Shown here piece after piece: positions 8,122 through 16,285 of a DNA stretch of 31,845 nt. Both the position numbers and the translations under genes were made by a program. The stretch's first letter is position 1, and every line of letters starts with the position of its first letter. Under the pieces are notes generated by a model. The model worked only from the letters and a program-made list of their open reading frames with translations. It ran no database searches and was not told the DNA's origin. Source of the DNA: an uncultured Clostridium sp. (GTDB taxonomy: Bacteria; Bacillota; Clostridia; Clostridiales; Clostridiaceae); NCBI RefSeq assembly GCF_900769625.1, contig NZ_CAAGHK010000054.1, forward strand, positions 1 through 31,845, read 5' to 3'.

Positions 8122-10185
8122 CTATATTCTCACAACTCCTTCGCTATTAATTTGAACATCATTTGGTACTTCATTCAATGAAATTATCATTATTTGTGGG
8201 AATACCATTTCTATAAGCTTTCTAAATACAGCTCTTATATTTGGTGAAACCAATATTACAGGCTGATTGTTGTAGAAATATACACTTTCAACAGTATCCT
8301 TTATAGCTCCTAGTATCTTTGTAGTTGTATCAGGATCTACAGTTGGGAATGATCCCTGTACTGATTTTTGTATATTATTAGCTACTATATCTTCAATAAC
8401 AGGATCAAGTGTTACTACATTAATTGTTCTATTTTCATCTACTACCTGATTACAGATAGTTCTTGATAAAGCAAATCTCACATACTCAGTTAAGACTTCA
8501 AGATCTCTTGTATTTCTAGCGTTATCAGCTAATGATTCCATTATTGTAACAATATCTTTTATTGGAACTTTTTCTCTTAATAAGTTCTGTAATACTTTCT
8601 GAAGTTCACCAATTGTAAGAAGATCAGGTATAAGTTCCTCAACAACCGCGCTATATTTTTCTTTTGCATTATCAACAATAAGCTTAACCTCTTGTCTTCC
8701 AAGCAATTCATATGAATGAGTTTTAATTGTTTCAGTTAAATGAGTTACCATAACAGTTGTAGGATCAACTACTGTAAGACCTTTAATTTCGGCATCTTCC
8801 CTCTGATCCTTATTTATCCATACAGCTGGAAGTCCAAAAGTAGGTTCAATTGTCTTTATTCCAGGTATATCTGAGTTTTCACCTGTTGGATCCATACATA
8901 AAAGCATGCTTGGCATTAATTCAGAAGAGACCACCTTTGTTCCTCTTATCTTTATTACATATTCATTTGTATTAAGTTGAAGATTGTCTCTTATTCTTAT
9001 TGGTTGTACAACAATACCCATTTCAATTGCGCACTGCCTTCTTACAGATGCAATTCTCTGAAGTAGGTCACCACCTGAACTTTCATCTGCAAGAGGTATC
9101 AGACCATATCCTATTTCCACTTCCATTGATTCAACAGAAATCAAATTCATAACATTCTCTGGTTCTTTTCTCTCCTGTTGTATTATCTCTTCTTCTTCAC
9201 TTATTACCACTTCTTCCTGCTTAGATGCTTCTTCCTTGTAAAGAAGATATGTTAATCCGCCCATTGCTGCTGATGCAACAAAAAAAGGAAGTTTAGGCAT
9301 ATTAGGCACAAGACCTAAAAATAACATTATTGCACTTGCAATTCCTGTTGCAACTGGGAATGTAGTTAACTGTTTCGATACAGTATCTCCAAAGGTTTCC
9401 TCATTTCCAGAACGTGTAACAAGTATACCTGAAGCTGTAGAAATAAGTAAAGCTGGGACCTGACTTACAAGTCCATCACCAACAGTAAGTTTTGTATAAG
9501 TCTGAGCTGCTGTTGCAGCATCCATTCCATTGAACATTACACCAATTATAATACCACCAATTATATTGATTATTGTAACAATAATACCTGCTATAGCATC
9601 ACCCTTTACAAACTTCGATGCACCATCCATAGCTCCATAAAAGTCTGCTTCAGCTTGAAGATCCTGTCTTCTCTTTTTTGCCATGGCATCATCAATCATT
9701 CCAGAATTTAAATCTGCATCAATGCTCATCTGTTTACCTGGCATTGCATCAAGTGTAAATCTTGCTGATACTTCTGATACTCTTCCAGCACCATTTGTAA
9801 TAACCATAAACTGTATTACAACAATAATCAAGAATATAATTATACCTACCACATAATTACCACGAATAACAAACTCACCAAATGCAGATACTATAGTCCC
9901 TGCATTTGCTTCTGTTAAAATAAGTCTTGTAGATGAAATATTAAGACCTAATCTAAACAATGTCGTAACAAGCAATAGTGTTGGAAACACTGAAAGCTGT
10001 AATACATTAGTTGTAAACATAGTAATAAGAATTATAACTATTGATATAGTTATATTTAAGGCTAACAACAAATCAAGCATGATTTTTGGCAGTGGAAGAA
10101 TAATCATCAGTACAATTCCAATAACGCCAAATGCTATTACTACATCTAAATTATTTTTTATATCCAGCCTCTTTTCTCCTAACAA
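8122..10185 (-). CDS. flhA: Flagellar export gate protein FlhA
   Basis: Central gate of the flagellar type III export apparatus, using the proton-motive force and docking chaperone-substrate complexes. 687 residues; about eight membrane helices in residues 13-330, the FHIPEP-family signature with RFTLDAMPGKQMSID (142-156), then a large cytosolic domain from about 350. The open frame starts with TTG at 10185, with AGAGGG 11 bases upstream; the strong AGGAG that follows the TTG would instead fit a CTG at 10167, so the exact start is unsure. No nearby ATG exists. A 133-bp gap with direct and inverted GTTAAC repeats separates it from fliR-flhB. Confidence 0.94.
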   Translation of the reverse strand: MLGEKRLDIKNNLDVVIAFGVIGIVLMIILPLPKIMLDLLLALNITISIVIILITMFTTNVLQLSVFPTLLLVTTLFRLGLNISSTRLILTEANAGTIVSAFGEFVIRGNYVVGIIIFLIIVVIQFMVITNGAGRVSEVSARFTLDAMPGKQMSIDADLNSGMIDDAMAKKRRQDLQAEADFYGAMDGASKFVKGDAIAGIIVTIINIIGGIIIGVMFNGMDAATAAQTYTKLTVGDGLVSQVPALLISTASGILVTRSGNEETFGDTVSKQLTTFPVATGIASAIMLFLGLVPNMPKLPFFVASAAMGGLTYLLYKEEASKQEEVVISEEEEIIQQERKEPENVMNLISVESMEVEIGYGLIPLADESSGGDLLQRIASVRRQCAIEMGIVVQPIRIRDNLQLNTNEYVIKIRGTKVVSSELMPSMLLCMDPTGENSDIPGIKTIEPTFGLPAVWINKDQREDAEIKGLTVVDPTTVMVTHLTETIKTHSYELLGRQEVKLIVDNAKEKYSAVVEELIPDLLTIGELQKVLQNLLREKVPIKDIVTIMESLADNARNTRDLEVLTEYVRFALSRTICNQVVDENRTINVVTLDPVIEDIVANNIQKSVQGSFPTVDPDTTTKILGAIKDTVESVYFYNNQPVILVSPNIRAVFRKLIEMVFPQIMIISLNEVPNDVQINSEGVVRI

Positions 10186-10204
10186 AATTCACACATCCCT
10201 CTTA

Positions 10205-10270
10205 AAATTAGTTAACAGTTAACAATCAACAGTTAACAATTTTATGTCAAATGCTGATCATCAACAGTTC
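10205..10270. repeat. GTTAACAGTTAACAATCAACAG intergenic repeat
   Basis: Contains GTTAACAGTTAACAATCAAC followed by another AGTTAACAAT copy, i.e. three near-copies of an (A)GTTAACAAT unit, then GATCATCAACAG. It fills the gap between the fliR-flhB fusion and flhA. Related CAACTATCAACTG and TTGACAATTG words occur in other gaps of this operon, suggesting one repeat family. No protein coding was seen in the gap 10186-10318. Confidence 0.6.
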
Positions 10271-10318
10271 TTCAAATAATAGAAGACTCTTTATTGGCCT
10301 TCATTGGCATATATTTCT

Positions 10319-12157
10319 TTATTTTTTTATTTTCATTACTACTGCAAGAATTTCCGCAATTCCTTGATATAATTCAGGTGGTATGTCGTCATCAATTTCA
10401 ACTTTATCATACATCATTCTTGCAAGAGGTTTATTTTCAACTATAGGAACATCATGTTCCCTAGCAATTGTCTTTATCTTCAAGGCTAAATAGTCCGCTC
10501 CCTTGGCAACAACCTTAGGTGCTTCCATTTCACCGCCTTCTTCATATTTCAACGCAATAGCAAGGTGAGTAGGGTTGGTTATTACTACCGTAGCATCCGA
10601 TACTGACTGCATCATTCTCTGCCTGCTCATTTCCCTCTGCTTCTGCTTTATTTTCCCTTTAATCTGTGGATCACCTTCCTGTTGTTTATATTCATCCTTT
10701 ACTTCCTGTTTAGACATCTTAAGATCATTATTATGCATTTTAAATTGTACAAAATAATCAATTGCTGCTATTACAACAAGCACTATACATATTTGTTTAA
10801 AAATTCCTATAATAAGATTTTTCACTTCCACACCAAGAGTTGGAAGATATATATTTGACATTGAAATTATATTTGTATAATTAGATGAAATGTATTTATA
10901 TGCAATAATGGTTACAATAGAAATTACTATAAGATTTTTACACAAATCAATAACACTTCTTTTAGATACCATATTCTTTATCCCTGATAAAGGATTGAGC
11001 TTTCCAAAAGAAGGTTTTAATGGTTCTCCTGTTATCAAAAATCCTGTCTGCATTAAACTTGCTATAATTCCTCCAACCATTATAGGAAGTGCTATTGGAA
11101 GTAATCCATACGCAACTCTTATTATAACTGTTATTATTAATTTTGATAATGTAAATTCATTCATATTATCAACCATCGGCAGCTGAAGAAAATAAATCAT
11201 CACATCCTTAAATCCCTTTATAAGCATATTCCAACAAGCTGAAACAGCTATTGTACATACTACCATTGTAAGGGCTACGCCAACATCTTTACTTCTTGCA
11301 ATCTGACCTTTTTTTCTTGAATCAGATTTTTTCTTTGGAGTAGCTTCTTCTGTTTTATCATCACTGGCAAAAATGAAAGCCAGTGGAGCTACCGGAATCA
11401 AATCAAATATTTTCTTAAATATATCCGGAAACTCATATATTGCTGTACCTATCAATTTAAGCATTGTAGGCATTATTATTAAAAATGTAACAAATCCAAG
11501 TATATTTTTTATTGGCATCCCAAATATCATTATTGGAATTGTTGGCACTGTTCTTGTAATAAGTCCAAGACATACATCTGTCATGACTATTATAAGAACA
11601 ATTGGAATTGCAATTTTAACTCCCAATACAAAAAACTTAACAATTGTTTCAGCCACACCCATAACTGTTTCCTGATAAACTATTGTCTGTCCTAGAGGCA
11701 CTATGCTTATGCTTTCGTATATTGATTTTACTACCAGTTCCTGGCCATCAATAATAAAAAAGAACATAAGTGAAACAAAATAAAAAATATTTCCCATAAG
11801 TGTTGTTGATGTCTGTGTTGCTGGGTCAAGCACTGTAACCATAGAGAAACCTGCATGAATATCAATCCAGCTTCCCGCAAATTTTGCTGTCTGAAAAACA
11901 AGATTAGTTATGTATCCTAATATTATTCCAGTAAGGATTTCGCTAACAATGTAAACAACAATCATATAATTACTTTCAATTGTCAATGTAGTTGTATAGT
12001 CAACACCTGATATAATTCCAAAAGCAATTATCATTGAAAAAGCAGTTTTAAACATTGCCGGAGTACCACTAGGAAAAAATATCTTAGTAGCTGCAAAATA
12101 CGAACTTATCCTTAGAAATATTAAAAATATTCCTAGAAAGTAAGCTATATCAACCAA
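10319..12157 (-). CDS. fliR/flhB: FliR-FlhB fusion, flagellar export apparatus
   Basis: One 612-residue protein in place of two export-gate subunits. Residues 1 to about 262 are FliR (six hydrophobic helices, with RTVPTIPIMIFGMPIK near 202-217). From about residue 266 FlhB begins with DDKTEEATPKKK, has four further membrane helices, and a cytosolic FlhBC domain with the autocleavage site NPTH (528-531), which switches export from hook to filament substrates. Natural FliR-FlhB fusions are known in Clostridium, and engineered ones work in Salmonella (established knowledge), so this is not a sequencing fault. Start is TTG with AGGAGG nine bases upstream; no better ATG precedes the first FliR helix. 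It follows fliQ by 16 bp. Confidence 0.96.
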   Translation of the reverse strand: MVDIAYFLGIFLIFLRISSYFAATKIFFPSGTPAMFKTAFSMIIAFGIISGVDYTTTLTIESNYMIVVYIVSEILTGIILGYITNLVFQTAKFAGSWIDIHAGFSMVTVLDPATQTSTTLMGNIFYFVSLMFFFIIDGQELVVKSIYESISIVPLGQTIVYQETVMGVAETIVKFFVLGVKIAIPIVLIIVMTDVCLGLITRTVPTIPIMIFGMPIKNILGFVTFLIIMPTMLKLIGTAIYEFPDIFKKIFDLIPVAPLAFIFASDDKTEEATPKKKSDSRKKGQIARSKDVGVALTMVVCTIAVSACWNMLIKGFKDVMIYFLQLPMVDNMNEFTLSKLIITVIIRVAYGLLPIALPIMVGGIIASLMQTGFLITGEPLKPSFGKLNPLSGIKNMVSKRSVIDLCKNLIVISIVTIIAYKYISSNYTNIISMSNIYLPTLGVEVKNLIIGIFKQICIVLVVIAAIDYFVQFKMHNNDLKMSKQEVKDEYKQQEGDPQIKGKIKQKQREMSRQRMMQSVSDATVVITNPTHLAIALKYEEGGEMEAPKVVAKGADYLALKIKTIAREHDVPIVENKPLARMMYDKVEIDDDIPPELYQGIAEILAVVMKIKK

Positions 12158-12173
12158 ATCTGCTTACCTCCTC

Positions 12174-12443
12174 TTATGATGATATTTTTACAATCATATC
12201 GAATATCCTTTTTGTAAATGACATTACTGTATGAAGCATCCAGTTTCCGAGCATAAGACCCACTATAGCAGTCACTATCAATTTAGGTACAAATGTAAGT
12301 GTCTGTTCCTGAATCTGTGTAGTTGCCTGAATTATACTAATAATAAGCCCTACAACAAGAACTACAACAAGTATAGGCGCTCCAATCTTCATTGCTGTCA
12401 CAATTGTATCTTTTACAACAGTGTTTAACATTATTTCACTCAT
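12174..12443 (-). CDS. fliQ: Flagellar export protein FliQ
   Basis: Small two-helix membrane subunit of the export gate (FliP5-FliQ4-FliR1 complex). 89 residues, the usual family length, with helices about 15-40 and 50-78 and the conserved SIIQATTQIQEQTLTFVPK loop. It sits 13 bp after fliP and 16 bp before the fliR-flhB fusion, the standard order. A second in-frame ATG at codon 5 is possible as start. Confidence 0.95.
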   Translation of the reverse strand: MSEIMLNTVVKDTIVTAMKIGAPILVVVLVVGLIISIIQATTQIQEQTLTFVPKLIVTAIVGLMLGNWMLHTVMSFTKRIFDMIVKISS

Positions 12444-12456
12444 TTTATTTCACACC

Positions 12457-13236
12457 TCACATAAAACCTTGTATTAATTTTTCAACAATTAAATGCCATC
12501 CATTTACCATTACAAATAATATAAGCTTAAACGGAAGCGCTACTGTTGTTGGTGGAAGCATAAACATCCCCATTGACATTAATACACTTGATACAACCAT
12601 ATCTATTACTAAAAATGGTAGGAATATCAAAAATCCTATTTCAAATGCTGTTTTTAACTCACTTATTGCAAATGCTGGAACTAAAGATGTAAAAGGTATA
12701 TCCTTAGGTTCATTAATACTATCTTTATCAGCATTGCTTATATCAAGAAAAAGCTGCAAATCATTTTGATTAGTTTCTTTTGCCATAAATTCTTTTAACG
12801 GCTTTGAAATCTCCTCTATTGCCTGTTCTTGAGTTATCTTATTTTCAATATATGGCTGGATTCCATTAGTATTCATTTCAGTATAGACCGGCTGCATTAT
12901 AAATAAAGTCAAAAATATAGCAAGGCCCGTTAATATCTGACTAGGAATTGACTGAGTCACTCCTATAGCAGTCTTAAGAAATGAAAATACAACTACAATT
13001 CTTGTAAAACTGGTTACCATTATGACTATTGATGGAAGCAGTGTAAGAATCGTGAAAAATATCAGTATTTTAATATTTGTGACATAATTCTGAGGACTGT
13101 CAGTTCCATCTCCAAAAGAAATATTAACTTGTGGTATTTCTGTAGTGCCTGGAGCAGCATATGCCTTGACTGCAAATAATATTACGCAACAAAATGCTGC
13201 CGCAAGCATAAATAACATTTTTCGTTTATTTTTCAT
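12457..13236 (-). CDS. fliP: Flagellar export protein FliP
   Basis: Pore-forming core of the export gate. 259 residues with a cleavable N-terminal signal peptide (basic KNKRK, hydrophobic stretch to about residue 27 ending AYAA), a periplasmic segment, and four membrane helices. The family signatures are present: FTRIVVVFSFLKTAIG (about 78-93) and the C-terminal FLIFLPFLVIDMVVSSVLMSMGM region, where the last helices form the pore. It overlaps fliO by 11 bp, so translation is coupled; GGAAG stands before its ATG. Confidence 0.96.
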   Translation of the reverse strand: MKNKRKMLFMLAAAFCCVILFAVKAYAAPGTTEIPQVNISFGDGTDSPQNYVTNIKILIFFTILTLLPSIVIMVTSFTRIVVVFSFLKTAIGVTQSIPSQILTGLAIFLTLFIMQPVYTEMNTNGIQPYIENKITQEQAIEEISKPLKEFMAKETNQNDLQLFLDISNADKDSINEPKDIPFTSLVPAFAISELKTAFEIGFLIFLPFLVIDMVVSSVLMSMGMFMLPPTTVALPFKLILFVMVNGWHLIVEKLIQGFM

Positions 13237-13624
13237 GTTTCTCTTCCTTTGATCTTATATTCTTTAATATCTTAGAAACATTATTTTTAGATACTGAAAT
13301 AAATTTATTATATCCATCTATAATTTCCTGATTAGATTTTCTCTTATTTTCTTCTATTTCATCAATTTCTTCCTCAGATAATTCTGATAACTTTTCAACA
13401 TTATTTCCCGAACTCATAAGGACATATCCCTTTTTTCCAGCTTTAACAACCAGAATTGCATTATCCTTAGAAATCTGTGTTCTTTCTATTACCTTGATAT
13501 ATTTATTGTTATTTATACTTTCAACCTTCGTACCTAATACCTTATAACTAAAAAACATAATTCCAAGTGTTATGCCTAATGCTATGATTAATTTCATAAA
13601 CATTGTAAAAAATCCAAAATCCAT
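13226..13624 (-). CDS. fliO: FliO/FliZ-type flagellar biosynthesis protein
   Basis: Membrane chaperone that helps FliP assemble in characterised systems. 132 residues: one N-terminal membrane helix (about 7-29), the FliO core with KVIERTQISKDNAILVVKAGKKGYVLMSSG (split here: about 43-75), then an acidic, charged tail ending in lysines. Sequence conservation of FliO is low, but size, topology, the core beta-strand motif and its place directly before fliP support it. It starts 9 bp after fliL. Confidence 0.85.
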   Translation of the reverse strand: MDFGFFTMFMKLIIALGITLGIMFFSYKVLGTKVESINNNKYIKVIERTQISKDNAILVVKAGKKGYVLMSSGNNVEKLSELSEEEIDEIEENKRKSNQEIIDGYNKFISVSKNNVSKILKNIRSKEEKHEK

Positions 13625-13633
13625 TTTACATAC

Positions 13634-14116
13634 CTACTGAATTATCATACTTTTAAATCTTATATCTGTAATTTGCCCTTTTTGCAACTGTTTATTTATC
13701 GATTCCATTAATTCCGTTTTAATCTGTTCTTCATTATTTACATCATTAAGGTAATCTGCTTTCTTTGATTTAAAGTAAAAATTCACTACATCTTTTATAA
13801 CTGCTGTATTGTTAGCAATCTCTTCAGCAATTTTCTTATTGGATTTATCATATCCGATTGCAATTTGACCTTTAAAATATCTTTTTCCACCTTCATCTGC
13901 TAAATTGATAGTAACTTCATCTAAATCAACATATGTCTGTTCAACCACAACCTGTTGTGCTGATACTGTTTTATTTGTTTTCATAAATAAATAAACTCCA
14001 CCAAATGTTGCTGCCCCTAAAACAATAAGACCTAACACAAATAAAACTACCATAAGTCCTTTTCCATTTTTTTCTTTCACTTCTGTTTTATCTTTACCCT
14101 TATCTTTTTTAGCCAT
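13634..14116 (-). CDS. fliL: Flagellar basal body-associated protein FliL
   Basis: Inner-membrane protein that rings the stator and supports torque. 160 residues from the chosen ATG (MAKKDKG...), with a lysine-rich cytosolic start, a membrane helix about 21-43 and a periplasmic domain with VDLDEVTINLAD and a C-terminal IKTELMESINKQL/ITDIRF segment, all typical. The open frame extends three codons up to GTG at 14125, but GAGGAG lies eight bases before the ATG at 14116 and within that extension, so the shorter form is favoured. It follows motB directly, as in many Firmicutes. Confidence 0.93.
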   Translation of the reverse strand: MAKKDKGKDKTEVKEKNGKGLMVVLFVLGLIVLGAATFGGVYLFMKTNKTVSAQQVVVEQTYVDLDEVTINLADEGGKRYFKGQIAIGYDKSNKKIAEEIANNTAVIKDVVNFYFKSKKADYLNDVNNEEQIKTELMESINKQLQKGQITDIRFKSMIIQ

Positions 14117-14121
14117 TATTA

Positions 14122-14862
14122 TCACTCCTCATTATTCATATCTGATACTATTAATATATTAACCCTTCTGTTTTGAGCCTTATTTTCTTCAGTTGTGTTT
14201 TCTACTTTAGGTTTTGAATCCCCATAGCCTACTGCTGAGAATTTTGCAGCTGACTGTTCTTTAACCTGAGTAAAATATCTAACTACACTTGCTGCTCTGG
14301 CTGAAGAAAGTTCAAGATTATCCTGATATGATGAGTTACTAATTGGAACATTATCTGTGTGCCCTTCAACTTGAATTGAATTTGGCATAGTTGAAATTAA
14401 TGTATTAATTTTCTCTAAGATTTCTTTACTTCCATCTGTAAGATCAGCTTTTCCTGAATCAAATAATATATTATCTCTCAGTTGAAGTACTACTCCATTT
14501 TTATCCTGAGCGACATCTATAGTAGTTTCAAGCTGATTCTGCTCAACATATTCCTTTACTTCTTCGTACATTGTTTTTTTATCAATACTTTCACTTTGTT
14601 CTATCATATTATCTACTTTCGATTCCCCACCAATTACAGGCTGACTTCCTTGATACATATCATATTGTAATATACTATCAGCAGATTTTCCACTCATTAT
14701 TGAAAATGCTTGAGAAATTGCTTGAACTTTCTCTGCATCAACTGTTGACATTGAATATAGTAAAACGAATAATGTCATTAATAAAGTAACCATGTCAGAA
14801 TATGTACCCATCCATTCATTCCCAGTTGGTCCTCCACCTTCTTCTTTTTTCTTTCTAGCCAT
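14122..14862 (-). CDS. motB: Flagellar stator protein MotB
   Basis: Stator subunit that anchors MotA to peptidoglycan and carries the ion-translocating aspartate. 246 residues: short basic N-terminus, one membrane helix (about 21-41) starting YSDMVTLLMTLFVLLYS with the key aspartate at D23, a plug/linker region, and an OmpA-like peptidoglycan-binding domain with FDSGKADL and GHTDNVPI. It begins 3 bp after the motA stop. Whether it conducts protons or sodium cannot be decided with certainty from sequence alone. Confidence 0.96.
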   Translation of the reverse strand: MARKKKEEGGGPTGNEWMGTYSDMVTLLMTLFVLLYSMSTVDAEKVQAISQAFSIMSGKSADSILQYDMYQGSQPVIGGESKVDNMIEQSESIDKKTMYEEVKEYVEQNQLETTIDVAQDKNGVVLQLRDNILFDSGKADLTDGSKEILEKINTLISTMPNSIQVEGHTDNVPISNSSYQDNLELSSARAASVVRYFTQVKEQSAAKFSAVGYGDSKPKVENTTEENKAQNRRVNILIVSDMNNEE

Positions 14863-14865
14863 ATT

Positions 14866-15663
14866 TTATGCAGCTCCTTCACTTGAATCAGAATTATTTT
14901 TTAAGTATTCCTCTCTCTCTGCAGGAGATAAATAACAAGCAAGCTTTTGTTCTATTATTCTTGGATTTACTCCAGCTTGTATTGAAAGTATACCTTCAAT
15001 CATCATTTCCTTTATATTAACTTCCATCTTAGTTTTGGCGATTAAATTTTGCGAAATAGGAGAGCCAAATAAATTGGCTATTAATGAACCATAATATGTA
15101 GTAATAAGCGCCTTACCCATACCAACTGCAATTGTTGTTGCATCTGTTAAATTGGCAAGCATCTGTATAAGTCCAATTAATGTTCCAAGCATACCCATAC
15201 TTGGTCCGTAAACACCAAGCATTGCAAACATATTAGCATTTTCAGCATGTCTTGTTTCTAATGCAGAAATATCAAGCTCTAAAATTTCCTTTATTGAATC
15301 CGGCTCAATACCATCAACTACCATTTGAAGACCCTTTTTCAAAAACTTATCATCTAAATTATTTATTGCATCCTCTAATGATAATAATCCTTCTTTTCTT
15401 GCTTTTACTGCTAATTCACTAAACTGCACTATTATCGCTGTTTTTGATTCTGTTGATTCCTTTAAGGCTTGACCTACAAGTACCCCGAATTTTTTTAATA
15501 CATGACTAGGAGTAATGATTGCTATAACTCCTATACATCCTCCTAGTGTGATGGCTAATGATGGGATGTCAAAGAATAAATGCAGACTACTTCCCATACC
15601 AAAAAACATCATCCCAATACCTACCACAAAACCTATGATAGTCAATACTTCTGTCTTTTTCAT
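14866..15663 (-). CDS. motA: Flagellar stator protein MotA
   Basis: Stator subunit that couples ion flow to FliG and produces torque. 265 residues, four membrane helices (about 5-25, 32-52, 150-170, 182-202) with the conserved GVYGPSMGMLGTLIGL segment holding the essential proline and a cytosolic loop between helices 2 and 3 with the charged residues that meet FliG. GGAGG lies seven bases before the ATG. It starts 17 bp after flbD; stator genes inside the operon mean that motor parts and stator are made together. Confidence 0.96.
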   Translation of the reverse strand: MKKTEVLTIIGFVVGIGMMFFGMGSSLHLFFDIPSLAITLGGCIGVIAIITPSHVLKKFGVLVGQALKESTESKTAIIVQFSELAVKARKEGLLSLEDAINNLDDKFLKKGLQMVVDGIEPDSIKEILELDISALETRHAENANMFAMLGVYGPSMGMLGTLIGLIQMLANLTDATTIAVGMGKALITTYYGSLIANLFGSPISQNLIAKTKMEVNIKEMMIEGILSIQAGVNPRIIEQKLACYLSPAEREEYLKNNSDSSEGAA

Positions 15664-15680
15664 TTTTATACCTCCTGATT

Positions 15681-15872
15681 TTATACCTTATATACAAATA
15701 TTCTTCTTTTGTATGTAATAACTTTATTTTTCACTTCATCTAAAGTCTCTAACACTAGATATTTCCTACCATTAGTTAATGTAATCAATGTTTCAGGTAC
15801 ACTTTCAATTTTCTCAATATGGTCTGCATTAAGTATTAATTCCTTGTTATTCATAGCAGTTAAATCTATCAT
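15681..15872 (-). CDS. flbD: FlbD/SwrD family small flagellar protein
   Basis: 63 residues starting MIDLTAMNNKELILNADHIEKIE, followed by ETLITLTNGRKYLVLETLDEV, the full-length FlbD (PF06289) pattern. The Bacillus subtilis member SwrD (YlzI) raises swarming power by increasing stator output (established for that species). Here it sits directly before motA, which agrees with a stator-linked job. AGAAGGGAG lies before the ATG. The long gap upstream holds a palindromic repeat and a decayed flgE end. Confidence 0.9.
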   Translation of the reverse strand: MIDLTAMNNKELILNADHIEKIESVPETLITLTNGRKYLVLETLDEVKNKVITYKRRIFVYKV

Positions 15873-15897
15873 TTATTATTCTCCCTTCTAATCATTG

Positions 15898-16085
15898 TCA
15901 ATTTGGACAATGAACAGTGTACACATCCAGTTGATAGCTGAGAATTGATAGTTGAAAGTTTAAGGATTAATTCCATGGGAATTTATATAATTTAATTTTT
16001 AAAACAGTTTTGCTGCTTTTTCCTTAACTCTCAATTTCCCAATATCAACTATCAACTGTTATTATACATTGTGCATTGTCAATTG
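15898..16085. repeat. MITE-like imperfect palindrome between flgE and flbD
   Basis: Two imperfect inverted arms of about 65-70 bp. The left arm (15898-15966) holds CAATTTGGACAATGAACAG, CAGTTGATAG and a GTTTAAGGA end; the right arm (about 16021-16085), read in reverse, holds CAATTGACAATGCACAATG, CAGTTGATAG and GTTAAGGA. The transcript could fold into one long hairpin. There is no open frame inside. The size, terminal symmetry and repeated words fit a non-autonomous mobile or REP-type element; target-site duplication was not established. Confidence 0.5.
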
Positions 16086-16095
16086 TTTTCCGTTT

Positions 16096-16270
16096 TACAT
16101 TAAAGAAGTTATTGTCTGAAGAATTTCATCACCAGCTGTAATCATCTTTGATGCATCCTGGAATGCTCTTGCTGCTGTAAACTTTTATTTAAGGCCTACA
16201 TTTGATGCTTCAAGACATACTTAAACCAAATCTCCCTATGCACCTGAATTATTTTCAAAACCTGTAGCCA
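16096..16270 (-). pseudogene. Decayed 3' fragment of a second flgE copy
   Basis: Begins 15 bp after the intact flgE stop. Reads GFENNSGA, stop, GDLV, stop, V-CLEASNV, stop-containing stretch, FTAARAFQDASKMITAGDEILQTIT and ends at TAA. This matches the last roughly 55 codons of flgE at high nucleotide identity (many runs such as CAGGTTTTGAAAATAATTC are identical), with in-frame stops and a small deletion removing the DMI codons. It has no start and cannot be expressed as hook protein. Confidence 0.85.
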
Positions 16271-16285
16271 AATATTAATTTTTTA

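Noticed and set aside
14116..14125. motB/fliL overlap by GTG start
   Set aside because: The ribosome site spacing favours ATG 14116, which leaves a short gap and no overlap.
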